A DNA stretch of 64,000 nt from Arthrobacter sp. B6 (GTDB taxonomy: Bacteria > Actinomycetota > Actinomycetes > Actinomycetales > Micrococcaceae), in contig NZ_KV467168.1 in assembly GCF_001663775.1 (NCBI RefSeq), positions 1,896,870 to 1,960,869 on the forward strand. Reading direction: 5' to 3'. Positions 17,456 through 26,211 of the stretch are shown in pieces; position 1 is the stretch's first letter; the number at the start of each line of letters is the position of its first letter. The position numbers and the translations under genes are program-made. Under the pieces are notes generated by a model that saw nothing but the letters and a program-made list of their open reading frames with translations, was not told the origin of the DNA and ran no database searches.

Positions 17456-20290
17456 CTACCCGGGCACCACAGTTCCGGCAGCACCGTCCACTGTGATTCT
17501 TTGCCCGCTGGACAACAGGACCGTGGCGTCCGGGACGCCCACCACGGCGGGGATCCCGTACTCCCGTGCCACCACGGCGCCGTGCGAGTTGGGGCCACCC
17601 ATTTCCATCACCAGGCCGCCGGCCGTGAGGAACAGGGGTGTCCAGCCGGGGTCCGTGGACGGCGCCACGAGGATCTCCCCCGGCTCCAGGTGGGCGCCCA
17701 CCGGATCCAGGATGACCCTCGCCTCCGCGCTGACAATTCCGGCCGACGCCGGGCTGCCGCTAAGCGTCCCCGGCAGCAAGGGTGCCGTCCCTGCCCTGCC
17801 GCACTGCAGGGCCTCCGGTTCAGTGCCGTCAGAGAGGAGCAGCCGGGGCACGTGGCGGCGTTCGAGCTCCCGGGCGTAGGCTTCCCTCCGCCCGGCCACA
17901 ACGCTGCGCAGGTCCGCTGCGGTATCGGCCGCCCCGGAGCTGTCCGGCGGTCCGTCCCGCTTTCCGTTGAGGCCATGCCGTGCCTCGCTGAAATCCAGGA
18001 AGAAAATGTCATCCGGCTCCGCGATGACGCCGGCCGTGGCAAGTGCCGTTCCTACCTGCTGCAGCTGGCGGCGTACCTCGGCCAGGCCCACCACGACCTG
18101 GTACTTGGGCAGTTCACGCAGCCCGGCGAAGAGCCTGGCCCGCCGGAGTGCTGCCCGCACCACTGCGCCGCGCAGCCGGCCACGGCTCCGCGCTTCGGCC
18201 ACGAGGCGCTCCACTGTTTCTTCCGCCTGCTCCGCGGCGGTGCTGAACTGCACGTCCGGTGCCAGCCGGGAATCCTCCTGCCGGAGGTAGTTGGCCAGCA
18301 CCCCAAGGATGTGCGTGGGGTCATCGGACCAGCGCGGCATGCCGACGTCGATTTCAGCCACGGCCCGTTGGCCGTACCTTTCCATGAAGCGGGCCAGGCC
18401 GGCCTGGAGCACAGCGGGCAACTGGCCGGCGTTGAACTCATTAGCCAGCCCGGCAGGGGCCTGGTTCCTGACCGCAGCGGATGATCCGCCGTCGTCCCTG
18501 ATCACCGTGGCGAGCCGCCACAGCTCCAGGTCCATCTCGGTGGTGACGTTGTTTGGCAGCCCCCGCAGCACCTTCTGAAGATCATCCCAGCGATGGCCGC
18601 CCAGCAGCTTCCCCGTCAGTGCCAGCATGGCGAATCCCAGGGCGGGGAGGGGAAGGACAGCAGGCACGATCGGGAACAGGCGGTTGCCCAGGAGGAATTC
18701 GGCGTGGTCGAGGCGCTGCAGCGGCGTGGCGCCTGGCCCCAGCTCCAGCTCCAGGGAAGGACCGAACTCCCGGGCAAACCGGTTCACCCGGCGGAGCGCG
18801 GCTTCGGGCCTGAACAGGGCACGGAGGAGCGTTTCAGGTGCCTTGGCACGCACCGCCGCCGGAACCACGTGCCGCAGCACGCCGATCGGGGTCCTGTTGG
18901 TCACCGCAAATCTTGGATCCTCGAAAACCCGCCTCAGCAGCGCGGCTGAGCGCGCTTCCATCACGTCAAACACTCGGGGAATGATCCGCCGGCCGGTGGT
19001 GCTGCGGGCCACCGCCGTCAGGTCGAAGTAAATGCGTTGCCCGGCTTCGACATACGGTGATGGACCGTCGCGGGGCTCCGGCACGTCAAAGCGGGCAGCC
19101 CGCGCCACGGAGGAGGCGATCAGCCTGAAGGCGGCCAGCCCCATCGGTGTGATGGGGCGGGTGAGGCCCTGGGCCAGGCTGAAGCACAGGTAGACCCGGG
19201 TTCCGGCCCGGGCAGCTGCCCGCTCCGGCAGCGGATACAGGGTGGTGATGGGCCGTGACTGTGTCAGCCACGGCCTGCCATCGGAATCAATGGCCCATTC
19301 CACGTCCTGCGGCGAGCCAAAATGCCGCTCCACCCGCAGGCCCAGCCGGGCAAGGTCAGCTGCCTGGCGGTCCGTCAGGCAGGCGTCCGTTCCGGCGTCG
19401 GGCATCTCCACGGTTTCGGTCCCGCCCCCGGGCAGCGGCCGCACCACCAGCCGTTTGTCACCGAGCCGCCGCCCGGAGACCTGCCCCGTTTGGGGGTCCA
19501 CCACAAACTGGTCAGGATTGACGGATCCGGAGACCACGGCCTCGCCGAGGCCCGGACTGGCATCTATGACGGCCTCCTGCCGCCGGCCGGTGAGCGGGTT
19601 GGCCGTGAACATCACTCCGGCCGTGACGGCATCCACCATCCGCTGGACCACAACGGCGAGCGACACTGTGGAAGCGTCGATCCCGAGTTCCGCGCGGTAG
19701 CTGACAGCACGGTCGGTCCAGAGCGAGGCCCAGCAGTTCCGCACGGCTTCCTCGACGGCGGCCGCCCCCACAACGTTGAGGTACGTGTCCTGCTGGCCTG
19801 CGAAGCTGGCGGAAGGAAGGTCCTCGGCCGTGGCCGAGGACCTGACTGCGACGGGTACGTCGTCGCCCAAGGCCGCGTACGCCTGCCTGACGGCGGCGGC
19901 TATGTCAGGGGGGACCGTCGTGCCGCGGACCAGGTCCCGCGCACGTCCCGCCAGTGCGGCGAGGGCAGGGAGGTCCCTGCGAGCAGTACTGTTCAGGCCC
20001 TGGTCGTGCAGTACTTGGTCGTCCTGGGCCAAGGCGTTCAGTGCCCGATGGAGCCCCGCAAGGGAGTGCTTCCCCGGCTTCTCCCCGTCCTGGTGCCGCT
20101 CCGTCTGCCCGTCCTGCATGCTGCTGGCAGTTGCACGGCGGTAGGCCTCGGTGGTGAGGCAGAAGCCCTCCGGTACGGGCAGGCCGGCGGACAGCAGTTC
20201 GCCAAGGTTAGCGGCTTTGCCGCCCACCAATGGCAGCATCCCGGCGCGGACGTGCTCCAGTCCCAGGACCGGGCCAACGGTGTCGGGCAT
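17456..20290 (-). CDS. PEP synthase/rifampicin-phosphotransferase-like enzyme
   Basis: 944 aa, three-part layout. The N-terminal ATP-grasp domain (about 1-330) has GGKAANLGELLSAGLPVPEGF, VAVRSSATAEDLPSASFAGQ and GLGEAVVSGSVNPDQFVVD. A long middle region follows. The C-terminal swivelling domain carries the phosphate-accepting His in GGPNSHGAVVAREYGIPAVVG. PEP synthase uses a CH pair in this loop, whereas the SHGAVVAREYGIP form is closer to rifampicin phosphotransferase. Either ATP-dependent phosphorylation of a small molecule or an antibiotic-inactivating role is possible. AGGAGG lies 8 nt before ATG 20290. It precedes, but is not clearly in an operon with, the LolA-like gene. Confidence 0.85.
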   Translation of the reverse strand: MPDTVGPVLGLEHVRAGMLPLVGGKAANLGELLSAGLPVPEGFCLTTEAYRRATASSMQDGQTERHQDGEKPGKHSLAGLHRALNALAQDDQVLHDQGLNSTARRDLPALAALAGRARDLVRGTTVPPDIAAAVRQAYAALGDDVPVAVRSSATAEDLPSASFAGQQDTYLNVVGAAAVEEAVRNCWASLWTDRAVSYRAELGIDASTVSLAVVVQRMVDAVTAGVMFTANPLTGRRQEAVIDASPGLGEAVVSGSVNPDQFVVDPQTGQVSGRRLGDKRLVVRPLPGGGTETVEMPDAGTDACLTDRQAADLARLGLRVERHFGSPQDVEWAIDSDGRPWLTQSRPITTLYPLPERAAARAGTRVYLCFSLAQGLTRPITPMGLAAFRLIASSVARAARFDVPEPRDGPSPYVEAGQRIYFDLTAVARSTTGRRIIPRVFDVMEARSAALLRRVFEDPRFAVTNRTPIGVLRHVVPAAVRAKAPETLLRALFRPEAALRRVNRFAREFGPSLELELGPGATPLQRLDHAEFLLGNRLFPIVPAVLPLPALGFAMLALTGKLLGGHRWDDLQKVLRGLPNNVTTEMDLELWRLATVIRDDGGSSAAVRNQAPAGLANEFNAGQLPAVLQAGLARFMERYGQRAVAEIDVGMPRWSDDPTHILGVLANYLRQEDSRLAPDVQFSTAAEQAEETVERLVAEARSRGRLRGAVVRAALRRARLFAGLRELPKYQVVVGLAEVRRQLQQVGTALATAGVIAEPDDIFFLDFSEARHGLNGKRDGPPDSSGAADTAADLRSVVAGRREAYARELERRHVPRLLLSDGTEPEALQCGRAGTAPLLPGTLSGSPASAGIVSAEARVILDPVGAHLEPGEILVAPSTDPGWTPLFLTAGGLVMEMGGPNSHGAVVAREYGIPAVVGVPDATVLLSSGQRITVDGAAGTVVPG

Positions 20291-20387
20291 TTGCCATGCC
20301 TCCTGATCGGGCCTGCGACTGAAACTTGGAGCTGTGACTTAAGACGTGACCAGAGACGGTGACTTGAAAACGGTGCGGGTGGAAGCG

Positions 20388-21425
20388 TCAGGCTGCGCCG
20401 AGGATGGGTCCGAAGCTGGCCCGGTCCGCGAGCCGCGGGTCCGGCCGGTCCGGGACAACGAGGACAGGTCCCTTCGCGTGGTGCAGGACGCCGTCGGACG
20501 TGGATCCCAGGAGCATGCCGGTGAAGCCGCCGCGTCCGCGTGTTCCCACTACTATCAGTTCCACGTGCCGGCTGGCTTCCACCAGCACGTCCACGGGTGA
20601 GCCGTCCTTCAGCTCTGATTCCATGGGCAGATGCGGGTAGTGGCTCTTGAGCCAGGCCATGCCGGCGTCCAGCTGGACCCGGATGTCGGCAAAAAGTGCC
20701 TTGCGGTCCATGGGCGCAGGGACCCAGGCCAGGGAACCACTGTATTGGGGAACCGCGCAGACCACACGCAGGGTTGCCCCGAGCCGTTCGGCCTGGGACG
20801 CAGCCTCCAGGACGGCGACCCGTGCCTGCTCGGAACCGTCAACGCCCACCACCACAACGTTCTCGATGGGCTGGTGTCCGGACTTGGCCTGTTCGGCCTG
20901 GATCCGCTTGTCGTCGGTGGTTTCCCCCAGCCTGTCGGAACAGATCAGGGGAACTGTAACGGTGGGGCATTTGGCATGGGCCGGAAGCGCACTGCTCACG
21001 GACCCGAGAAGGCGGCCCACAAAACCGCCCCGGCCCCGGGTACCGAAAACCAGCAGCTCGGCGGACTCGGACATCTCCAGCAATACGCCGGAGGCGTCGC
21101 CGTTTTCAACGGAGGCATCAACGTCGATGTTGTAGCCGGACACCTTGTCCAGTGCCTGCTTAACGATCGCTTCGGCCCCCTCGCGGATCACGGAATCATC
21201 CACGGTGGCGTAGCCGCCGTCCAGTCCTGAAGCAGCAAAAATCGGGACGGAGTATGCGGTGACGATGTGCAGGGGCCGGCGGCGGCGCTCAGCCTCACGG
21301 GCCGCCCAGACAAGGGCACACTGGCCGTGATCCGATCCGTCGACGCCCACCACGATTCCGCGGGGAGCGGTGGAACTGTCGCCGTCATCCCTTGCCGGGT
21401 CCGGATGCATCTCATGTGCGCCCAT
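20388..21425 (-). CDS. Tandem universal stress protein (two UspA domains)
   Basis: 345 aa with two Usp domains (about 24-165 and 190-330). Both retain the ATP-binding pattern: GIVVGVDGSDHGQCAL with VFGTRGRGGFVGRLLGSVSSAL, and VVVVGVDGSEQARVAV with VVGTRGRGGFTGMLLGSTSDGV. Double UspA proteins of actinobacteria bind ATP and respond to stress or hypoxia. GAGGAGG precedes ATG 21425. The gene lies 97 bp upstream of the PEP-synthase-like gene on the same strand, so they may share a transcript. Confidence 0.93.
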   Translation of the reverse strand: MGAHEMHPDPARDDGDSSTAPRGIVVGVDGSDHGQCALVWAAREAERRRRPLHIVTAYSVPIFAASGLDGGYATVDDSVIREGAEAIVKQALDKVSGYNIDVDASVENGDASGVLLEMSESAELLVFGTRGRGGFVGRLLGSVSSALPAHAKCPTVTVPLICSDRLGETTDDKRIQAEQAKSGHQPIENVVVVGVDGSEQARVAVLEAASQAERLGATLRVVCAVPQYSGSLAWVPAPMDRKALFADIRVQLDAGMAWLKSHYPHLPMESELKDGSPVDVLVEASRHVELIVVGTRGRGGFTGMLLGSTSDGVLHHAKGPVLVVPDRPDPRLADRASFGPILGAA

Positions 21426-21845
21426 GGGGCCGCCTCCTCGCGATACTGCCTGATATTGCGGCTATTCTGCCAGAAGCAGGCCATTCTCCGTGCACCTGCC
21501 GGACAGCCACGCACCCGATCCGGAAAGCCCGCCTCCACTTCTCACTATTCTCGGTCCCCAGGCTCTTAGCAAGCATGCGCAGCGCTGTATCGCGAAGTTA
21601 TCCACACCCAGTTTCGCTGCCGGCGGAAAGCGCATTCAGGCCGCGCATTCAGGCCGGGAAGAATGTTTGTGATTGGGCTATCCACGGACCCGTTTGTTCT
21701 GTAGTCTACGAGGCACTGCTGGTCCGTGATGCTCTGCGTTAGAACGTCCCGGCCCGGCTATTGCGACCGGACTTTGGGGGTAACGGAGCGAGAGCATGGC
21801 GAAGATGCCTGCGTTTGCCCACACCTTCGAAGGAGGAAAACTGTA
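21426..21845. other. 420-bp intergenic region between divergent genes
   Basis: No convincing gene is seen. The region must hold the promoters of the UspA gene (minus) and of the FAD-binding protein gene (plus). It contains one perfect DnaA-box-like TTATCCACA at 21598-21606 and a perfect 13-bp tandem duplication of GCGCATTCAGGCC at 21630-21655. Confidence 0.5.
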
Positions 21846-22508
21846 GTGTCAAGCATGCCTGTAAATGGCGGGACCGAACAGACCACCACGGTGATTATCG
21901 GCACGGGCCTCTCCGGCCTGGCTGTGGCCGCCGAACTGCGTCGCCGGGGCGTGCAATCGATCGTGGTGGACGGACTCGACATCCTGGGCGCCGGCCAACC
22001 GGCCAACACCGCTTCACTGCAGCGCTGCGATGCAGCCGACTCCGTTTCCCTCAAGGAACGGAACGAAATCCTCCGCCATCTGCGTAACTACGCGGCCAGC
22101 CACCAGATGGACGTCCGCAGCACCACGCGCGCCGTCCAGTTGAGCATGGTCCGCCCGGCGTCCGGCTCCGCGGCGAAGGCGGCCACCACCGACGTGAACG
22201 CTTCGCACCAGTGGGAGGTGCACACACCCACTGGCATCCTGCTGGCCGACCACATCGTCCTCACGCGCTGCGCCCACAGCCAACTGCGCCGCATGCTCAG
22301 CGATTTCGGCATTGCCGTCGGGCGCAACGTGGTGGCGGCGATGCGGGCAATTGGAATCTACCTGGTGGGAGTGGGCGACCTGATCACGCCGTCGCCGAAG
22401 GAAGTACTGCGGCAGGCCAAGACAGTGGGCCAGGCCATCTCGTCGAAAGTGCATCCGGAGAACGCGCCCACCGTCCTCGCGGGCAGCCTGGCCGTCCTCC
22501 CCGCCTAG
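21846..22508 (+). CDS. Short FAD/NAD(P)-binding Rossmann protein, function unknown
   Basis: 220 aa from GTG 21846, which has a strong AAGGAGG upstream. An in-frame ATG at 21726 has no such signal. Only the N-terminal dinucleotide-binding fold is recognisable: TTTVIIGTGLSGLAVAAELRRRG (GxGxxG) followed by an acidic strand end (IVVDGLD). The rest matches no full-length flavoprotein: a typical oxidoreductase would be 350 or more residues. A second short glycine motif (GIYLVGVGD) near residue 180 resembles the ATG/GD motif of FAD enzymes. It could be a compact flavin-binding protein rather than a broken gene, because the frame and start are intact. Confidence 0.7.
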   Translation: MSSMPVNGGTEQTTTVIIGTGLSGLAVAAELRRRGVQSIVVDGLDILGAGQPANTASLQRCDAADSVSLKERNEILRHLRNYAASHQMDVRSTTRAVQLSMVRPASGSAAKAATTDVNASHQWEVHTPTGILLADHIVLTRCAHSQLRRMLSDFGIAVGRNVVAAMRAIGIYLVGVGDLITPSPKEVLRQAKTVGQAISSKVHPENAPTVLAGSLAVLPA

Positions 22509-22526
22509 GACGGCAGTCCTGCCGGC

Positions 22527-23141
22527 CTACGCGCTCTCTTCTTCGTCGCCGGCAGCGCCAAGGCGCCGCTTGGCGAGGATGCCGATGGCCACCAATAGTC
22601 CCACGGCCACGGCCACGAATATCACCAGGCTCCACGGGAACGGCTGGGAAGCGTCCGGGACCGGCAACGGGGTTGCGGTGGCTCCCGGCTCGGCTGTGCC
22701 CATGCCGGGCACAGCAGTGGCCGACGTCGAAACTGCAGTCGGTGCCGCACCGGCAGCCGCCGCGGTGGCGGTGAACCCGAATGTCCCCTCGATGGGGTGG
22801 GAATCCGAACTGACCACGCGCCAACTCACTGTGTAAGCGCCTGCCGGAGCACCCGCCTTGAGTTTCTGGGACGCCACGTTGTCCACGATCTCAACGGCGC
22901 CGTCGGCCCATTCGGCACCTGTTTCGTCCTTCACGGAGAACTGCGAGCCGATGCCCAGCGGGTTGTTGTTGAAGGTGACGGAGACTGTTTCCGGCGGCGT
23001 GGCCACGGTGGCACCCTGGGCCGGGCTGCTGGATTCGGCGGCGTCGTGCGCTGAGGCGGGACCGGCCAGGACCAGCAACGCGGCGGCGAAAACGAATGAA
23101 CCGAGCACAGCGCTCAGCAACTGGCGGCGGATGGAACGCAT
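22527..23141 (-). CDS. CopC-domain copper resistance/YobA-like protein
   Basis: 204 aa. A signal peptide ends in ASAHDAAESSSPAQGATV, so the mature protein begins with the conserved His. The CopC beta-sandwich follows (PPETVSVTFNNNP, then SWRVVSSDSHPIEGTFGF with the second metal-binding DSHP). A Thr/Pro/Ala-rich linker then leads to a C-terminal membrane helix (SLVIFVAVAVGLLVAIGIL) and a basic tail. It would be anchored outside the membrane and bind copper. No CopD gene is adjacent. It ends 18 bp past the stop of the FAD-binding protein gene. Confidence 0.9.
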   Translation of the reverse strand: MRSIRRQLLSAVLGSFVFAAALLVLAGPASAHDAAESSSPAQGATVATPPETVSVTFNNNPLGIGSQFSVKDETGAEWADGAVEIVDNVASQKLKAGAPAGAYTVSWRVVSSDSHPIEGTFGFTATAAAAGAAPTAVSTSATAVPGMGTAEPGATATPLPVPDASQPFPWSLVIFVAVAVGLLVAIGILAKRRLGAAGDEEESA

Positions 23142-23253
23142 GCGTGGACTGCTCCCTTGTGTTGGCTTCCTTACAGACTAGGCGATTTCGTGGGGCCGCT
23201 GCCCGGACGCCCCATAGGATTCAACTATCCCCACAGACTCCCCCGGAGGACTA

Positions 23254-24696
23254 ATGCTTAAGCAAGGCGCTGCACTGGACCGGTACTTCAAGATCACTGA
23301 GCGGGGGTCCAACCTCTCCCGCGAGATCCGCGGCGGGTTCGCCACCTTCTTCGCGATGAGCTACATCGTGGTCCTTAACCCGCTGATCCTCTCCGGGCCC
23401 GACTCCAGCGGCAACTCCCTGGGGTTCGCCGCTGTGGCCGCGGTGACCGCTTTTGTGGCAGGTATCCTCACCATCCTCATGGGCGCCTGGGCCAAGCACC
23501 CCTTCGCCCTGGCCACCGGACTGGGCGTCAATGCGTTCGTGGCTGTCACCGTGGCCACCAACCCGGGCCTGACCTGGCCGGACATGATGGGCCTGGTGGT
23601 GATTTCCGGCGTCACCATGCTGATCCTGGTCCTTACCGGCTTCCGGACCGCCGTGTTCAGGGCCGTTCCGGACGGCCTCAAAACAGCCATCGTGGTGGGG
23701 ATCGGCCTGTTCATCGCGCTGATTGGGCTGGTGAATGCCGGCTTTGTCCGCCGCATCCCCGACGCCGCCGGAACCACCGTCCCCGTGGGGCTGGGGTTCG
23801 ACGGCAAGCTCCTGGGCTGGCCAACGGCAGTGTTTGTCTTCGGCCTCGTCCTCACCATCGCCTTGGTGGTGCGGAAGGTGAAGGGCGCCATCCTGATCGG
23901 CATCATCACCTCCACAGCCATCTCGGTGATCCTGGAAATGACACTCCGCATTGGCCCCAGCGTCGCACCGGACAAGCCGTTCAACGCGCAGGGCTGGTCC
24001 CTGGTGGCCCCCACCTTCTCGGAGTGGGCGGCTCCGGACCTTTCCCTGATCGGCAAGGCCAACCCGTTCGGTGCGTTTGAGCACCTGGGCTTCGTGGCTG
24101 CCACCCTGCTGGCGTTTGTTATCCTGCTCAGCATCTTCTTCGACGCGATGGGCACCATGGTTGGCCTGGCCAACGAGGCAGGCACCGTGGACGAGCACGG
24201 CAACATTCCCGACGTCGACCGTGTCCTCCAGGTGGACGCCCTGGGCGCCATTGTGGGCGGCGGCGCATCCGTGTCCTCCAACCAGATCTACGTCGAGGCC
24301 GGCGCCGGCATTGGCGAGGGCGCCCGGACCGGCATTGCTTCCATCGTGACGGGCCTGTTGTTCCTGGTGGCGATGTTCTTCACGCCGCTGATCAACCTGG
24401 TGCCTTTCGAAGCCGTGGCTCCCGCCCTGGTGGTTGTTGGCTTCATGATGGTGTCCCAGGTGGGAAAGATCGACTGGCAGGACTGGGGCATCGCGATTCC
24501 GGCTTTCCTGACCTTCGCCCTGATGCCCTTCACGTACTCGATCGCCAATGGCCTGGGTGCCGGCTTCATCAGCTACGTCCTGATCCGCGCAGTCCAGGGA
24601 CGGGTGAAGGACATCCACCCGCTGATGTGGGCCGTGGCCGGTGCGTTCCTGCTGTTCTTCGCGGTTGGTCCGATCGAAGCCGCCTTGGGAATGTAA
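23254..24696 (+). CDS. NCS2-family purine permease (AzgA-like)
   Basis: 480 aa, about 12-14 hydrophobic segments. The N-terminus (FKITERGSNLSREIRGGFATFFAMSYIVVLNPLILS) and the internal FFDAMGTMVGLANEAG and SSNQIYVEAGAGIGEGARTG are hallmarks of the AzgA hypoxanthine/guanine/adenine permeases. GGAGG lies 5 nt before ATG 23254. It stands alone between the CopC gene (divergent) and an antiporter gene (convergent, stop codons 1 bp apart). Confidence 0.94.
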   Translation: MLKQGAALDRYFKITERGSNLSREIRGGFATFFAMSYIVVLNPLILSGPDSSGNSLGFAAVAAVTAFVAGILTILMGAWAKHPFALATGLGVNAFVAVTVATNPGLTWPDMMGLVVISGVTMLILVLTGFRTAVFRAVPDGLKTAIVVGIGLFIALIGLVNAGFVRRIPDAAGTTVPVGLGFDGKLLGWPTAVFVFGLVLTIALVVRKVKGAILIGIITSTAISVILEMTLRIGPSVAPDKPFNAQGWSLVAPTFSEWAAPDLSLIGKANPFGAFEHLGFVAATLLAFVILLSIFFDAMGTMVGLANEAGTVDEHGNIPDVDRVLQVDALGAIVGGGASVSSNQIYVEAGAGIGEGARTGIASIVTGLLFLVAMFFTPLINLVPFEAVAPALVVVGFMMVSQVGKIDWQDWGIAIPAFLTFALMPFTYSIANGLGAGFISYVLIRAVQGRVKDIHPLMWAVAGAFLLFFAVGPIEAALGM

Positions 24697-24697
24697 C

Positions 24698-26002
24698 CTA
24701 CACCGGAGTTGTGGGGGCTTTGCCCTCGTCGCCGGATTCCGCGAGGGCCTTCCGCTTCCGGAGGCGGTCCAGCCGGTTCATCAGCGGCGAAGTGGTGGCC
24801 CCATGGATCACGATGGACAGCGCCACCACCAGGCCCACGAAGGACCAGAGCCACTCAGCCTGGTCCGAAAACTGGCCCTTTCCCAGCGCATACGAAAGGT
24901 AGTACAGGGAGCCAATGCCGCGGATCCCGAAGAAGGACAGGGCAACGCGTTCGTACGGGCCCGTCTTTCCGCCCAGCAGTCCAAGCCAGCCGGCTGCGGG
25001 CCGTACCAGGAGCAGGAATGCCAGCGCAACCAGGAGCTCCATCCAGCCGATTTCCGCCAGGAGCCCGCGTGCAATGGCGCCGCCCAGCAGGACGAGGATC
25101 ACCACGGTCATCAGCCGTTCCAACTGCTCCACGTAGGAGTGCAGCACACGGTGGTAGCCGTGGGTATGCTCCGCGGAGCGGATGGTCACCGCGCAAACAA
25201 ACACCGCGATAAAACCGTAGCCCTCGATCATCTCGGTGAGGCCGTAGGCCAGGAACGTCGCCGCCAAAGCCACGAACCCTTCGGAATGGTTGGCGAGCCG
25301 CAGGCTTTCCTTCCCGGCGGAGAAAAACAGCCGGGCCAGCAGCTTGCCCGTGGCGAAGCCGACGAGGGCACCGATTCCCAGCCGCCAGACCACGTCCACA
25401 CCGAACCATTCCGGGAACCACGCAGACGGCGATGCGCCCACAATGCTGATGGCTATGGCCAGGTACACAAACGGGAAGGCAAGCCCGTCGTTCAGCCCGG
25501 CTTCCGACGTGAGCCCGAAGCGGACCTCGTCCTCCTTGTCCGTTTCATCCGGTTCATCGGCCGGTTCGCCCACCTGCACTTCGGAGGCCAGCACCGGATC
25601 CGTGGGCGCCAGGCTGGCAGCCACCAGCAGCGCCGCGCCCAGTCCCAGCCCCAGGAACCACAGCCCCATCAGCGTCACGGCAATGATGCACAACGGCATG
25701 GCTATGCCCAGGAGCCGCCAGGTGGTGGCCCAGCTCCTGCGGCCCAACGGCCGGTCCAGGGCCAGCCCGGCGCCCATGAGGGAAATGATGACGCAGACCT
25801 CGGCCAGGTGCGTGGTGAAGTCGCCGTGCACGAGTGGATCCGGATCCGGCAGTGTCGGAATGAGCGAGAACACAGCCATCCCTGCGCCCAGGAAAACCAT
25901 GGGCATCGAAAAGGGCGCGTTGCGCAGGAGCTTGGGCAGGATGGCGGCAACAAAAACCGCAGCTCCTGCCGCTGCGAAGAGGATGCTGGGGGCTTCAAAC
26001 AT
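24698..26002 (-). CDS. Cation:proton antiporter (CPA1/CPA2 type)
   Basis: 434 aa from ATG 26002 with GGAG upstream; a longer in-frame start at 26119 would add a non-family-like leader. About a dozen hydrophobic helices are seen. The conserved transport core is visible as SLAPTDPVLASEV and EAGLNDGLAFPFVYLAIA, and the later FFGIRGIGSLYYLSYAL is typical of NhaP-like antiporters. Na+ or K+ for H+ exchange is the likely role. A short acidic insert (EPADEPDETDKEDE) follows the TDP motif. Confidence 0.9.
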   Translation of the reverse strand: MFEAPSILFAAAGAAVFVAAILPKLLRNAPFSMPMVFLGAGMAVFSLIPTLPDPDPLVHGDFTTHLAEVCVIISLMGAGLALDRPLGRRSWATTWRLLGIAMPLCIIAVTLMGLWFLGLGLGAALLVAASLAPTDPVLASEVQVGEPADEPDETDKEDEVRFGLTSEAGLNDGLAFPFVYLAIAISIVGASPSAWFPEWFGVDVVWRLGIGALVGFATGKLLARLFFSAGKESLRLANHSEGFVALAATFLAYGLTEMIEGYGFIAVFVCAVTIRSAEHTHGYHRVLHSYVEQLERLMTVVILVLLGGAIARGLLAEIGWMELLVALAFLLLVRPAAGWLGLLGGKTGPYERVALSFFGIRGIGSLYYLSYALGKGQFSDQAEWLWSFVGLVVALSIVIHGATTSPLMNRLDRLRKRKALAESGDEGKAPTTPV

Positions 26003-26211
26003 GGTGCGGCTCTCCGGCCTCTGTCGTAGTCCTGGGGAGGGATCGCCCTTCCCGGAATCAACCGGTAAGGATGCTCCACAATAGTCCCAGCAACCGCCCG
26101 GCACAGGATTCGGGGCCATTTGTGCTCCCTTGCGTTTCGGATTCCGGAATTACAGACATGACGACGGCGGTCCTGCTCGCTTTGCCGGCCGGCATGCGGT
26201 GAGCTTGAAAC
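26003..26211. other. 209-bp region between divergent antiporter and hutG genes
   Basis: No gene seen. It presumably carries both promoters; I found no confident -35/-10 pair or operator. Confidence 0.3.

Noticed and set aside
21598..21606. TTATCCACA DnaA box (another TGTGGATAA at 40804-40812)
   Set aside because: Single isolated boxes without an AT-rich unwinding region or dnaA/dnaN neighbours; not an origin.
23251..24618. 455-codon - strand frame opposite the purine permease
   Set aside because: Antisense of a clear NCS2 permease; the product is His/Gln/Gly/Asp-rich and unlike a folded protein.
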